64,000 bases of DNA from Megamonas hypermegale (lineage in GTDB: Bacteria > Bacillota > Negativicutes > Selenomonadales > Selenomonadaceae), in the NCBI RefSeq assembly GCF_900187035.1, contig NZ_LT906446.1, positions 310,001 to 374,000 of the forward strand. Reading direction: 5' to 3'. The position numbers and the translations under genes were made by a program. The notes under the pieces are model-generated. The model made no database searches, was not told where the DNA came from, and worked only from the letters and a program-made list of their open reading frames with translations. Shown one piece after another: positions 44,437 through 53,845 of this stretch; the stretch's first letter is position 1, and each line of letters starts with the position of its first letter.

Positions 44437-44468
44437 AAAAAAAGCGCGTTTTTTTACGCGCTTTTTTT
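44437..44468 (+). terminator. Terminator
   Basis: AAAAAAAGCGCGT / ACGCGCTTTTTTT, symmetric, usable on both strands. Confidence 0.95.
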
Positions 44469-44729
44469 GTGTGTATATATTATATTGGAGAGCTAAGGAA
44501 AAGCTTGTATTTAATATAACATAATTGATAATAATTTTCAATATCTATTTTATATTTTTTTTGATAATTTTTTTCAATTAAATTTATTAGCTGGATTAAT
44601 TATGAATTTCTTGTTATTATCTAGTTAGGATGATATTAAATAGTACAATTAGATAATTAAATATGATACAATACTTCTTGCTTATCTTTCAAACGTAACA
44701 GAAAAATAATTTTACAGGAGGATTTTATT
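44469..44729. other. Intergenic region before the YitT gene
   Basis: Very AT-rich, no reading frame. TACAAT at 44667-44672 could be a -10 element, but no matching -35 is evident. Ribosome site CAGGAGG lies at about 44715-44721. Confidence 0.4.
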
Positions 44730-45677
44730 ATGATTGGGCGGTATTTTAAGCTTTTTTTACGTTCTTTGATTGGTAAAACCAGTTATGTAATGGAGAGTCA
44801 TTTTGGCCGCTATCTAAAAATTTTTATTGGTTCACTTATTGCTGGTTTGGGATATAGCACATTTATTATACCGGCGAAATTATTAGCAAGCGGTTTGAGT
44901 GGTATTGCTGTAATTGTTTATTACTTGCTTGATTTACCAATTGGTTTACAACTTATTATCTACAATATACCTATTGTGTATATTGCGTATAAAGTTTTTG
45001 GCAAATTATATGCAATAGATACGATTATTGGTACTGTCATGCTGTCTGTCGCTATTGATGCTACAAGTTTTATCGGCAGTTATAATCTTGTAGAAGACCC
45101 TATTTTAAATTCTGTATTTGGTGGCGTGTTGGTAGGTATTGGCTGTGGTATTGTATTTAGAGCTAATTCTAATGGCGGCGGTTTTGATGTACTCGGTGCT
45201 GTTATTAAGAAATATTATTCGCTCGATTTAGGTACAGTGGTATTTGGTTTTAACCTTATTATTATTTTAGTGGGTATTGTACTGTTTAATGTTTCTATCG
45301 GTCTATATACATTGATTAATATGTATATAGTGGGCGAAATTACTAATAAAGTAGTAGCTGGTTTTAATCGTAAAAAACTAGTGATAATTATGTCCCCATT
45401 TTCTGAGCTTATAGGCTGGACGATTATACAACATATTGGACGCGGCGTTACTTTCCTTCATGGTGAAGGAGCTTACAGCCATAAAAATCAGAAGGTAATT
45501 TTTGCAGTGGTGAGCTTGACACAAGTAAGTAGAGTTAAACTCATAGTCAATGCTTTAGACCCTACAGCTTTTATGATTATCACGGATACTTCAGAAGTTG
45601 CCGGTCGAGGTTTTACTATTAAAATGCCAACTCATCCTAATGAGGATATGAATACGCAGAAATTAAAAGGATTATAG
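44730..45677 (+). CDS. YitT-family membrane protein
   Basis: 315 aa. Five to six N-terminal helices (IFIGSLIAGLGYSTFIIPAKLLASGLSGIAVIVYYL; GLVVGIGCGIVFRANSNGGGFDVLG-like) and a C-terminal DUF2179 domain (GRGVTFLHGEGAYSHKNQKVIFAVVS). Widespread Firmicute protein of unknown transport or sensing role. Compared with most members it has an N-terminal extension of about 25 residues before the first helix. Confidence 0.9.
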   Translation: MIGRYFKLFLRSLIGKTSYVMESHFGRYLKIFIGSLIAGLGYSTFIIPAKLLASGLSGIAVIVYYLLDLPIGLQLIIYNIPIVYIAYKVFGKLYAIDTIIGTVMLSVAIDATSFIGSYNLVEDPILNSVFGGVLVGIGCGIVFRANSNGGGFDVLGAVIKKYYSLDLGTVVFGFNLIIILVGIVLFNVSIGLYTLINMYIVGEITNKVVAGFNRKKLVIIMSPFSELIGWTIIQHIGRGVTFLHGEGAYSHKNQKVIFAVVSLTQVSRVKLIVNALDPTAFMIITDTSEVAGRGFTIKMPTHPNEDMNTQKLKGL

Positions 45678-45726
45678 GTTTGCCTTTGTTAACCTAAATT
45701 TGCAGTAGAAAAAGGATAGATATTGG

Positions 45727-46506
45727 GTGGCCGAAAAATTAAAATTATATGGGTTTAATAATCTTACAAAATCTTTAAGTTTTAATATTTATGATGTTTG
45801 TTATGCTAAGACTCCACGAGAACAACATGATTATATAAAATATATTGACCAGCAATACAATTCTGAACGATTGACAAAAATATTGACGAATGTAGCGGAA
45901 ATGATAGGTGCTAGAGTGCTTAATGTTTCCAGCCAAGACTATGACCCGCAAGGTGCTAGTGTGACCATTTTATTAGCTGATGAAAATATGAGACCTTGCA
46001 AAAGTGATAGCGAAGAAAGGGCAGAAATAATCTTAGCTCATTTGGATAAGAGCCATATCACAGTGCACACTTATCCAGAATACCATCCTGAAACGAGTAT
46101 TGCTACATTTAGAGTGGATATTGATGTTTCTACTTGTGGCGAGATTACACCGCTTAGCACGCTTGATTATTTGATAGGCAAATTTGATTCGGATATAATA
46201 ACGATGGATTATCGCGTACGCGGTTTTACGCGTGATGTACGTGGTAGAAAATTGTTTATGGACCATAAAATAACATCTATTCAGGATTATATTATGCCGG
46301 ATACGCTTTTGAAATATGATGCTGTAGATATAAATGTATATCAAGCGAATTTATTTCATACTAGAATGTTGATAAAAGAATTAGATTTAAGTAATTATCT
46401 GTTTAACACAGATATTTACGAAATTCCTCCAAAAACACGTTTGATTATAAATAATAGATTGCGCCAAGAAATGATAGAGATATTTAGTGGCAGCAATGTT
46501 TTTTAA
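45727..46506 (+). CDS. speD: S-adenosylmethionine decarboxylase proenzyme, E. coli type
   Basis: 259 aa. Pyruvoyl enzyme that makes decarboxylated SAM, the aminopropyl donor. [17 protein letters not shown] contains the self-cleavage site between Lys108 and Ser109, and the following [16 protein letters not shown] and [19 protein letters not shown] match the E. coli-class enzyme rather than the short Bacillus SpeH. GTG start at 45727 with AAAAGGA upstream. First gene of a five-gene polyamine operon. Confidence 0.95.
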   Translation: MAEKLKLYGFNNLTKSLSFNIYDVCYAKTPREQHDYIKYIDQQYNSERLTKILTNVAEMIGARVLNVSSQDYDPQGASVTILLADENMRPCKSDSEERAEIILAHLDKSHITVHTYPEYHPETSIATFRVDIDVSTCGEITPLSTLDYLIGKFDSDIITMDYRVRGFTRDVRGRKLFMDHKITSIQDYIMPDTLLKYDAVDINVYQANLFHTRMLIKELDLSNYLFNTDIYEIPPKTRLIINNRLRQEMIEIFSGSNVF

Positions 46507-46532
46507 ATATAATATAAGGGCTGGTGATATTA

Positions 46533-47984
46533 TTGGATAGACAAGCACAAAAACGTATGCCTGTATATGAGGCTTTGAAAAAATTTAAAAAGATGAGAAT
46601 TGTTCCATTTGATGTTCCTGGACATAAAAGGGGACGAGGAAATAAAGCTTTATTAGATTTTTTGGGTGAAAAATGTTTATCCGTAGATGTAAACTCCATG
46701 AAACCATTGGATAATTTGTGTCATCCTGTATCAGTGATAAAGGAAGCGGAAGAGCTTGCTGCTGATGCGTTTGGCGCAGAACATGCTTTTTTTATGGTTG
46801 GCGGTACGACGTCAGCTGTACAAACAATGATTTTAACGGCCTGCAAACGTGGTGATAAAATTATTTTACCACGCAATGTGCATAGAAGTGCTATAAATGC
46901 TATGATACTTTGCGGAGCTGTGCCTATATATATAAATCCACAAATGGATAAACAGTTGGGAATTTCCCTCGGTATGTCCGTTGATGATGTAAAAAAAGCT
47001 ATAAAAGAAAACCCTGATGCAAAAGCTGTCTTAGTGAATAATCCAACTTATTATGGAATTTGCTCCAATTTGTCGGAAATAATAAAAGTGGCACATGAGC
47101 ATAATATGTTGGTTCTCGCTGATGAAGCACATGGCACACATTTTTATTTCAATCATCGTTTGCCACAGGCAGCAATTCATGCTGGTGCTGATATGGCGGC
47201 TGTAAGCATGCATAAATCAGGTGGTTCATTGACACAGAGTTCATTTTTATTGATTGGCAAAAATGTAAAAGCGGGCTATGTTCATCAGATAATAAACCTC
47301 ACACAAACGACGAGTGGCTCATATTTGTTGATGTCGAGTCTTGATATTTCACGTTCTAATTTAGCTGTATACGGCAGTGAAATATTTGATTTTGTAATTG
47401 ATTTAGTAGGTTATGCGCGCCATGAAATAAATAATATCGGCGATTATTACGCTTATGCTGATGAAAAGATAAATGGCGATAGCGTATATGATTTTGATAT
47501 AACGAAACTTGCCATATACACACTGCCTATCGGTCTTGCTGGCATTGAAGTTTATGATATATTGCGCGATGAATACGATATTCAAGCAGAATTTGGCGAC
47601 ATCGGCAATTTGCTTGCATACGTATCAGTTGGTGATAGAGCAAAGGATATCGAACGCCTTGTAAGTGCGTTGGCTGAAATACGCCGCAATTATAAAAAAG
47701 ACCATAAGGGAATGTTAGAGGCAGAATATATCAGTCCAAAAGTAATCTGTGCACCGCAAGATGCTTTTTACAGTGATAAAGAGTCCTTACCACTTGATGA
47801 AAGTTGCGGTAGAGTCTGCAGTGAATTTGTAATGTGTTATCCTCCAGGTATTCCAATTTTAGCACCGGGAGAATTAATAACACCGGAAATATTAGAGTAT
47901 ATTCATTATGCTAAAGATAAAGGCTGTTCTATGACTGGCCCTGAAGATATGGAAATTAAACGATTAAATGTTATTAAGGAGTGA
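46533..47984 (+). CDS. speA: Orn/Lys/Arg decarboxylase, fold-type I (SpeA-like)
   Basis: About 483 aa. PLP enzyme; VPFDVPGHKRGRGN, FMVGGTTSAVQTMIL, ADEAHGTHFYFN and the PLP-lysine AAVSMHKSGGSLTQSS are typical of the small Firmicute arginine/lysine decarboxylases. With agmatinase downstream, arginine is the likely substrate (arginine to agmatine). Start uncertain: GTG 46524 or TTG 46533; the GGTGAT at 46523-46528 four bases before the TTG favours the latter, the same layout as pilB here. Confidence 0.9.
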   Translation: MDRQAQKRMPVYEALKKFKKMRIVPFDVPGHKRGRGNKALLDFLGEKCLSVDVNSMKPLDNLCHPVSVIKEAEELAADAFGAEHAFFMVGGTTSAVQTMILTACKRGDKIILPRNVHRSAINAMILCGAVPIYINPQMDKQLGISLGMSVDDVKKAIKENPDAKAVLVNNPTYYGICSNLSEIIKVAHEHNMLVLADEAHGTHFYFNHRLPQAAIHAGADMAAVSMHKSGGSLTQSSFLLIGKNVKAGYVHQIINLTQTTSGSYLLMSSLDISRSNLAVYGSEIFDFVIDLVGYARHEINNIGDYYAYADEKINGDSVYDFDITKLAIYTLPIGLAGIEVYDILRDEYDIQAEFGDIGNLLAYVSVGDRAKDIERLVSALAEIRRNYKKDHKGMLEAEYISPKVICAPQDAFYSDKESLPLDESCGRVCSEFVMCYPPGIPILAPGELITPEILEYIHYAKDKGCSMTGPEDMEIKRLNVIKE

Positions 47985-47991
47985 AAGATAA

Positions 47992-48852
47992 ATGGATTTA
48001 TGGTTCAGCGAGTTTCATACACCGTATGTTAAATTCTCGATACAGATAGACAAACAGCTTTATAGTGAACAGACTGAATTTCAACGCATTGATATTTTAG
48101 AGTCCAAGGAATTTGGTCGAATGATGGTATTAGACGGCTATGTAATGCTGACAGAAAAAGATGAATTCATTTATCATGAAATGATTGTGCATGTGCCGAT
48201 GGCTGTACACACTAATGCAAAACGCATTTTGATTATCGGTGGTGGCGATGGTGGTGCAGCACGTGAATTAATGCGTTATAAAAATGTAGAGTCTGTCGAT
48301 TTAGTGGAAATAGATAAACGCGTTGTCGATATTTCTCGCGAATTTTTGCCAAAAACAGCATGCGGTTTTGATGATACGCGAATACATCTATTTTTTGAAG
48401 ATGGACTTAAATTCATTCGCCATTGCGAAAATGAATACGATTTGATAATCGTAGACTCTACAGACCCATTCGGCCCTGGTGAAGGTTTATTTACAAAAGA
48501 ATTTTATGGCAATTGTTATAAAGCTTTGAAAGAAGATGGCATCATGGTAAATCAGCATGAAAGCCCATTTTATGATGAAGATGCTTTTGCTATGCAAAGA
48601 GCTCATCAGCGCATTGTAAAATCTTTCCCTATAAGCAGAGTATATCAAGCTCACATTCCAACATATCCATCTGGTCATTGGCTATTTGGTTTTGCTTCTA
48701 AGAAGTATCACCCAACACTTGATTTTGATGCCAAAAAATGGAATGATTTAAAACTTAAAACACGATATTACAATGCTAATTTGCACAATGCTTCATTTGC
48801 TTTACCAAATTATGTAGAGGAGTTAATGGAAGATGTTGAAGAAAAACATTGA
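47992..48852 (+). CDS. speE: Spermidine synthase
   Basis: 286 aa. Aminopropyltransferase: LWFSEFHTPYVKFSIQIDKQLYSEQTEFQRIDI, the SAM-like motif IIGGGDGGAARELMRY and the catalytic VDSTDPFGPGEGLF. Uses decarboxylated SAM from SpeD and putrescine. Overlaps speB by 20 bases, so the two are translationally coupled. Confidence 0.96.
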   Translation: MDLWFSEFHTPYVKFSIQIDKQLYSEQTEFQRIDILESKEFGRMMVLDGYVMLTEKDEFIYHEMIVHVPMAVHTNAKRILIIGGGDGGAARELMRYKNVESVDLVEIDKRVVDISREFLPKTACGFDDTRIHLFFEDGLKFIRHCENEYDLIIVDSTDPFGPGEGLFTKEFYGNCYKALKEDGIMVNQHESPFYDEDAFAMQRAHQRIVKSFPISRVYQAHIPTYPSGHWLFGFASKKYHPTLDFDAKKWNDLKLKTRYYNANLHNASFALPNYVEELMEDVEEKH

Positions 48853-49702
48853 GACTTTTTTAGGCTGTGATAAGGAATTTGAAGAAGCTAAAATCGTTTT
48901 GTTCGGAGCACCTTTTGATTCCACTACTTCATACCGCCCTGGTACGCGCTTTGCCAGCCGTACTATGAGAGCTGAATCATATGGACTTGAAACGTATAGT
49001 CCTTATCTTGATTTAGATTTAGAGGATGCTGCTGTTTTTGATGGCGGAGATTTAGAACTTCCGTTCGGTAGCGTGGAAAATGCTTTAGAAGATATCGAAG
49101 AGTTCACACAAAAAATCATTGATTGCGATAAATTGCCGTTGATGATTGGCGGTGAACACCTTGTTACACTCGGTGCTGTTCGCGCTGTAGCTGCTAAATA
49201 TCCTGATTTGCACATAGTTCATTTTGATGCTCATGCTGATTTGCGAGATGATTATCTCGGCGCTAAATTATCCCATGCTACAGTGCTTCATCGCGTTTGG
49301 AATATCGTTGGCGATAATAAAATTTTTCAGTTTGGCATTAGAAGTGGCGATAAATCAGAATTTGTCTGGGGCAAAGACCATGTGAAGACACAGCGTTTTA
49401 ATTTTAATAATTTAAAAGAAACTGTGATGGCTTTAAAAGGAAAACCTGTTTATTTTACAGTTGACCTTGATGTGCTTGATGCAGCTGTATTCCCAGGTAC
49501 AGGCACTCCAGAAGCTGGCGGTGTTTCCTTTGATGAACTTCGCTGTGCTATGAAACTTGTAGCTGAAAACTGCAATATCGTGGGCACAGACATGGTGGAA
49601 CTTTCTCCGCCGTATGACCAAAGCGGTATATCTACAGCTACGGCTTTAAAATTACTGCGTGAATATTTATTGGCTTTAGATTATAATATAAATAACAAAT
49701 AA
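48833..49702 (+). CDS. speB: Agmatinase
   Basis: 289 aa ureohydrolase with a binuclear Mn site: GGEHLVTLG, HFDAHADLRDDY and FTVDLDVLDAAVFPGTGTPEAGG carry the metal ligands. Cleaves agmatine to putrescine and urea. Start ATG 48833 lies inside the end of speE. Confidence 0.95.
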   Translation: MLKKNIETFLGCDKEFEEAKIVLFGAPFDSTTSYRPGTRFASRTMRAESYGLETYSPYLDLDLEDAAVFDGGDLELPFGSVENALEDIEEFTQKIIDCDKLPLMIGGEHLVTLGAVRAVAAKYPDLHIVHFDAHADLRDDYLGAKLSHATVLHRVWNIVGDNKIFQFGIRSGDKSEFVWGKDHVKTQRFNFNNLKETVMALKGKPVYFTVDLDVLDAAVFPGTGTPEAGGVSFDELRCAMKLVAENCNIVGTDMVELSPPYDQSGISTATALKLLREYLLALDYNINNK

Positions 49703-49731
49703 AAATTATTATAAAAGGGGGAATTTGCCAA

Positions 49732-50931
49732 ATGGGTAAAGCTCTAATTATTGGTTGTGGTGGCGTAGCAAGTGTTACTATCCATAAATGCTGTCAAAAT
49801 AGTGATGTATTTGAAGAAATTTGTATTGCTAGCCGTACAAAAAGTAAATGTGATGCGTTAAAAGAAAAATTAAGTGGCGGTAAAACAAAAATTACAACAG
49901 CTCAAGTTGATGCTGATGATGTAAATCAGCTCATCAATCTCATCAATGAAGTAAAACCAGATGTAGTTATCAATCTTGCACTTCCTTATCAAGATTTGAC
50001 AATTATGGATGCATGTCTTGCAACGAAAGTTCATTATCTTGATACTGCAAATTACGAACCACTTGATACTGCAAAATTTGAATATAAATGGCAATGGGCA
50101 TATCGTGAACGTTTTGAAAAAGCTGGTATCACGGCTGTTCTTGGTTGCGGTTTTGACCCAGGTGTAACAGGTGTATTCTCCGCTTATGCTATGAAACATC
50201 AGTTTGATGAAATCAACTATATTGATATTCTCGATTGCAATGCTGGTGACCACGGTTATCCATTCGCTACAAACTTCAATCCAGAAATCAATATTCGCGA
50301 AGTTTCTGCAAATGGTAGCTATTGGGAAAATGGCAAATGGGTAGAAACAAAACCTATGGAAATAAAACGCGTGTACAATTTCCCTGAAGTTGGCGAAAAA
50401 GACATGTACTTGCTTCACCATGAAGAACTTGAATCCTTAGGTTTAAATATAAAAGGCATTAAACGTATTCGCTTCTTCATGACTTTTGGTCAATCTTATT
50501 TGACACATTTAAAATGTCTTGAAAATGTAGGCATGACTTCAATTGAACCTATTGATTTTGAAGGTCATAAAATTGTGCCACTTCAATTCTTAAAAGCTGT
50601 ATTACCTGACCCAGCAAGTCTTGGTCCTCGTACTGTTGGTAAGACAAATATCGGTTGTATTTTCCAAGGCAAAAAAGATGGCAAAGATAAAGTATATTAT
50701 TTATACAATGTTTGCGACCATCAAGAATGCTATAAAGAAGTTGGTTCACAAGCAGTTTCTTATACGACTGGCGTACCTGCAATGATTGGTGCAATGCTTA
50801 TCATGAACGGTCAATGGAGAAAACCAGGCGTATATAATGTAGAAGAATTCGATCCAGATCCATTTATGGATGCACTTAATAAATGGGGACTTCCTTGGAA
50901 AGAAAGCTTTAACCCTGATTTAGTAGAATAA
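49732..50931 (+). CDS. Carboxynorspermidine synthase (saccharopine dehydrogenase family)
   Basis: 399 aa. Rossmann start KALIIGCGGVASVTIHKCC, then DVVINLALPYQDLTIMDAC and GFDPGVTGVFSAYAM. This is the CASDH/LYS9-like group that condenses aspartate semialdehyde with putrescine or diaminopropane; its product is decarboxylated by NspC (28735-29877). Placed as last gene of the spe operon with AAAGGGGG upstream. Terminator follows. Confidence 0.93.
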   Translation: MGKALIIGCGGVASVTIHKCCQNSDVFEEICIASRTKSKCDALKEKLSGGKTKITTAQVDADDVNQLINLINEVKPDVVINLALPYQDLTIMDACLATKVHYLDTANYEPLDTAKFEYKWQWAYRERFEKAGITAVLGCGFDPGVTGVFSAYAMKHQFDEINYIDILDCNAGDHGYPFATNFNPEINIREVSANGSYWENGKWVETKPMEIKRVYNFPEVGEKDMYLLHHEELESLGLNIKGIKRIRFFMTFGQSYLTHLKCLENVGMTSIEPIDFEGHKIVPLQFLKAVLPDPASLGPRTVGKTNIGCIFQGKKDGKDKVYYLYNVCDHQECYKEVGSQAVSYTTGVPAMIGAMLIMNGQWRKPGVYNVEEFDPDPFMDALNKWGLPWKESFNPDLVE

Positions 50932-50945
50932 TATATTTTTAATAA

Positions 50946-50985
50946 AAAGCAAAAAGTAGATTTTTAATTTACTTTTTGCCTTTTT
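50946..50985 (+). terminator. Terminator of polyamine operon
   Basis: GCAAAAAGTA / TACTTTTTGC stem followed by CTTTTTT. Confidence 0.88.
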
Positions 50986-51013
50986 TATTAATGATTAAAG
51001 AAGGTTATATTTT

Positions 51014-51814
51014 ATGATAGATTTTTTGGGAAATTTATTTTGGAATTTTTTGCTTGCAAACTGGGTAAATATGGCGTTAATAATAGTTGGAACTTCGGCA
51101 ATATTCGTCTATATTTGGCAAGAGCGGGGAAAAACTAAAGATTATGCTTCTATGATTGTTTTGCAAATAGATGAGTTACAAGAAAGAATGCAACAAATTC
51201 AATCATATATAACTGATGATGGATTAAATTTTAAAGCTTTTTATGAGTCTTTACCATTAATGAATGAAAATTATTGGGATAGATATAAGCATGTTTTTAT
51301 TAGGAAAATAGATAATAAAAGTTATCATAATATTAATAAATTCTATCAATATGTGTTATCTATTAAAGAACAACAAGAGTTATTGAGAAATTTGCAAAAA
51401 AATTATTTTTTTCTTAAGCAACAAGCTATAACTAATACTGAATTTTCTTATATAGATAGAATTATTAGTGCGACAGAACAAAGCATAATTTCACCTGATT
51501 TGGTAGAAAAATCTAAAAATGATTTTCTAAAAGAAAATAAAAATGAAAATTTAAATCAATTTGTTGGAAAAGTTTTAGAGCAAATATCTTTAAATAATTT
51601 AAATAATAATTTAGATGTTTTTTGGAGTGCGTACAATCAGAAGAGAAATAAGTTTTTAGGAATTATGAATAATAATCAAGCTTTAACAGATTATTCTCCA
51701 CTACAAATATCTCAAACAATAAAAAGTATATTAAAACAGTATTCTATGCTAGAAATTACAGGAACAGAAGGCTATAGAAAATTACGTAAAATTGCTAAAA
51801 TGACAGATAAATAA
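51014..51814 (+). CDS. Membrane-anchored coiled-coil protein at the RM locus, unknown
   Basis: 266 aa. One N-terminal membrane helix (NWVNMALIIVGTSAIFVYIW), then a cytoplasmic helical region rich in Gln, Asn and Lys with coiled-coil stretches (QIDELQERMQQIQSYI; LLRNLQKNYFFLKQQA). No enzymatic motif. It directly precedes the R-M fusion gene by 19 bases, so it is probably cotranscribed. I do not recognise the family; a defence accessory role is inference from location. Confidence 0.75.
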   Translation: MIDFLGNLFWNFLLANWVNMALIIVGTSAIFVYIWQERGKTKDYASMIVLQIDELQERMQQIQSYITDDGLNFKAFYESLPLMNENYWDRYKHVFIRKIDNKSYHNINKFYQYVLSIKEQQELLRNLQKNYFFLKQQAITNTEFSYIDRIISATEQSIISPDLVEKSKNDFLKENKNENLNQFVGKVLEQISLNNLNNNLDVFWSAYNQKRNKFLGIMNNNQALTDYSPLQISQTIKSILKQYSMLEITGTEGYRKLRKIAKMTDK

Positions 51815-51833
51815 CTTGACAGTGAGGTAAAAA

Positions 51834-53807
51834 ATGAATATAGAAGACATTCTTAATGGTAGTAAATATAATTTAACACAATTTAGTCAAGAAAGTATTA
51901 CATCTTTATTAGAACGAGTTATTGAAAAAAATAATAAGGGAAAACCTGCTTTATATGTGGAATGTTTAATACGAAAAAAGCTTATCATGTTAAAGCCAGA
52001 AGAAATAGTTCGTCAATTATATATAGATAAATTAAATAAACAATATGGATATCCACTTAATCGTATGGCTGTTGAATATGTTGTTTCTTTTGGTAGAGAA
52101 AAGAAAAAAGCTGATATTGTTATCTTTGATAAAGATAGAAAGACTGCGCCATATATTATAGTAGAATTAAAAAAACCTAAATTAAAAGATGGAAAAGAAC
52201 AATTAAAATCATATTGTAATGCAACAGGTGCGCCTATTGGTGTATGGACTAATGGAGAACAGATTTCATTTTATAACAGAAAAGATCCTAATTATTTTGA
52301 AGATATACCAAATATTCCATCTGTGGATGAAAGTTTAGCAGATATTTTAACAGAACGATGGACTATTGATACATTAATACAGAAAGATAAATTAGTGCAA
52401 GAACGTAAATCTTTAAAGGATTTAATTCTTGAAATGGAAGATGAAGTTTTAGCAAATGCTGGTGTTGATGTTTTTGAAGAAGTTTTTAAGCTAATATTTA
52501 CTAAATTATTTGATGAATTACAAAGCGGTAGAGATAAAAAGCGAGTATTACAGTTTAGAAACTATGGTTATACAGAAACAGAATTAAAAGAAAAAATTCA
52601 AAATTTATTTGAACAAGCCAAAAATAAATGGGAAGGTATATTTGGAGAGTCTACAAAAATAGAATTAACAGGTTCACATTTATCCGTTTGTGTATCTAGT
52701 TTGCAAGACGTAAAATTATTTAATTCTAATCTTGATGTAATAGATGATGCTTTTGAATACTTGATGAGTAAGAGTCAAAAAGGTGAAAAGGGACAATATT
52801 TTACACCACGTTATGTTATTGAAATGTGTGTTAGAATGTTAAATCCTACCGAAGATGAAAATATGATTGATACAGCTGCTGGTAGCTGTGGATTTCCTAT
52901 TCATACAATATTTTATGTTTGGAAACAGATTTTGCGAGAAAAAGGCATAAAGCAGAGTAATTTATTTACATCAGAAGAAAAACCTGTTGAATGTACAGAT
53001 TATGTAAATGAACATATTTTTGCAATAGATTTTGATATAAAATGCGTTCGAGTAGCTAAAATGTTAAATCTTATAGCAGGAGATGGAAAAACGAATGTTC
53101 TTCACTTAAATACTTTAGATTATGAACGTTGGGACGAAGTTACAAAAGAAGAACAATGGACAGATACCTATAATGAAGGTTGGAAAAAATTAAAAAAATT
53201 AAGGTCTATAAAGAATAGCAATCAATTTTTTAACTTTGATATTTTAATGGCTAATCCACCTTTTGCTGGTGATATTAAAGAAAGCAAGATGATATCTTGT
53301 TATGAACTTGGTAAAAATGCTAAAGGAAAAATGCAAAGTAAAGTAGGCAGAGATATTTTATTTATTGAAAGAAATCTAAATTTCTTAAAGCCTGGCGGAA
53401 GAATGGCTGTAGTATTGCCACAAGGACGTTTTAATAATAGCGGTGATAAATATATTAGAGATTATATTGCAAAACATTGTCGTATTCTTGCTGTTGTAGG
53501 TTTGCATGGAAATGTATTTAAACCGCATACAGGTACTAAAACATCGGTTCTTTTTGTGCAAAAATGGGATAATGAACTTTGTCCATATAAAGAAGATTAT
53601 CCAATTTTCTTCGCTACCATGCAAGAACCTAGTAAAGATAATTCTGGTGAAAAAATATATGTAACCAAAGACGGAAAACCTGTATTAGATACACATGGGC
53701 ATCTTATTGTAAAACACGATTTATATAATCATGATGGATTAACACAAGATGGTATAGCAGAAGCTTTTATTGAATTTGCGAAAAAGGAAAAACTAAGTTT
53801 TTTCTAA
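51834..53807 (+). CDS. Restriction-modification fusion: PD-(D/E)XK N-terminus plus N6-adenine methyltransferase
   Basis: 657 aa. Residues about 60-145 form an HsdR-N-like nuclease: Glu81 (AVEYVVSF), Asp94 (KKADIVIF) and Glu111-x-Lys113 (IVELKKPK). Residues about 300-560 are an HsdM-like methyltransferase with QYFTPRYVIEMCVRML, motif I DTAAGSCGF (346-354) and motif IV NPPF (474-477). The layout resembles the A subunit of BcgI-like type IIB enzymes, which cut and methylate with one chain plus a separate S subunit. No HsdR translocase is present. GAGGT before the ATG. Its stop follows a U UUU UUC heptamer directly; see the junction entry. Confidence 0.9.
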   Translation: MNIEDILNGSKYNLTQFSQESITSLLERVIEKNNKGKPALYVECLIRKKLIMLKPEEIVRQLYIDKLNKQYGYPLNRMAVEYVVSFGREKKKADIVIFDKDRKTAPYIIVELKKPKLKDGKEQLKSYCNATGAPIGVWTNGEQISFYNRKDPNYFEDIPNIPSVDESLADILTERWTIDTLIQKDKLVQERKSLKDLILEMEDEVLANAGVDVFEEVFKLIFTKLFDELQSGRDKKRVLQFRNYGYTETELKEKIQNLFEQAKNKWEGIFGESTKIELTGSHLSVCVSSLQDVKLFNSNLDVIDDAFEYLMSKSQKGEKGQYFTPRYVIEMCVRMLNPTEDENMIDTAAGSCGFPIHTIFYVWKQILREKGIKQSNLFTSEEKPVECTDYVNEHIFAIDFDIKCVRVAKMLNLIAGDGKTNVLHLNTLDYERWDEVTKEEQWTDTYNEGWKKLKKLRSIKNSNQFFNFDILMANPPFAGDIKESKMISCYELGKNAKGKMQSKVGRDILFIERNLNFLKPGGRMAVVLPQGRFNNSGDKYIRDYIAKHCRILAVVGLHGNVFKPHTGTKTSVLFVQKWDNELCPYKEDYPIFFATMQEPSKDNSGEKIYVTKDGKPVLDTHGHLIVKHDLYNHDGLTQDGIAEAFIEFAKKEKLSFF

Positions 53808-53845
53808 ATAACCCACCATTTGACGAAGAAAAATATAATCGTTTA
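53774..53845 (+). other. Candidate -1 frameshift junction between R-M and S genes
   Basis: The heptamer T TTT TTC (53798-53804) is in the zero frame of the R-M gene and is followed at once by TAA. A -1 slip would read CTA AAT AAC CCA CCA, giving LSFF-LNNPPFDEEKYNRLMSGLE and an uninterrupted fusion to the S protein. The S frame is open back to 53774. The S gene ATG (53846) lacks a clear Shine-Dalgarno (only AAGAAAAA, 15 or more bases away). Confidence 0.5.
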
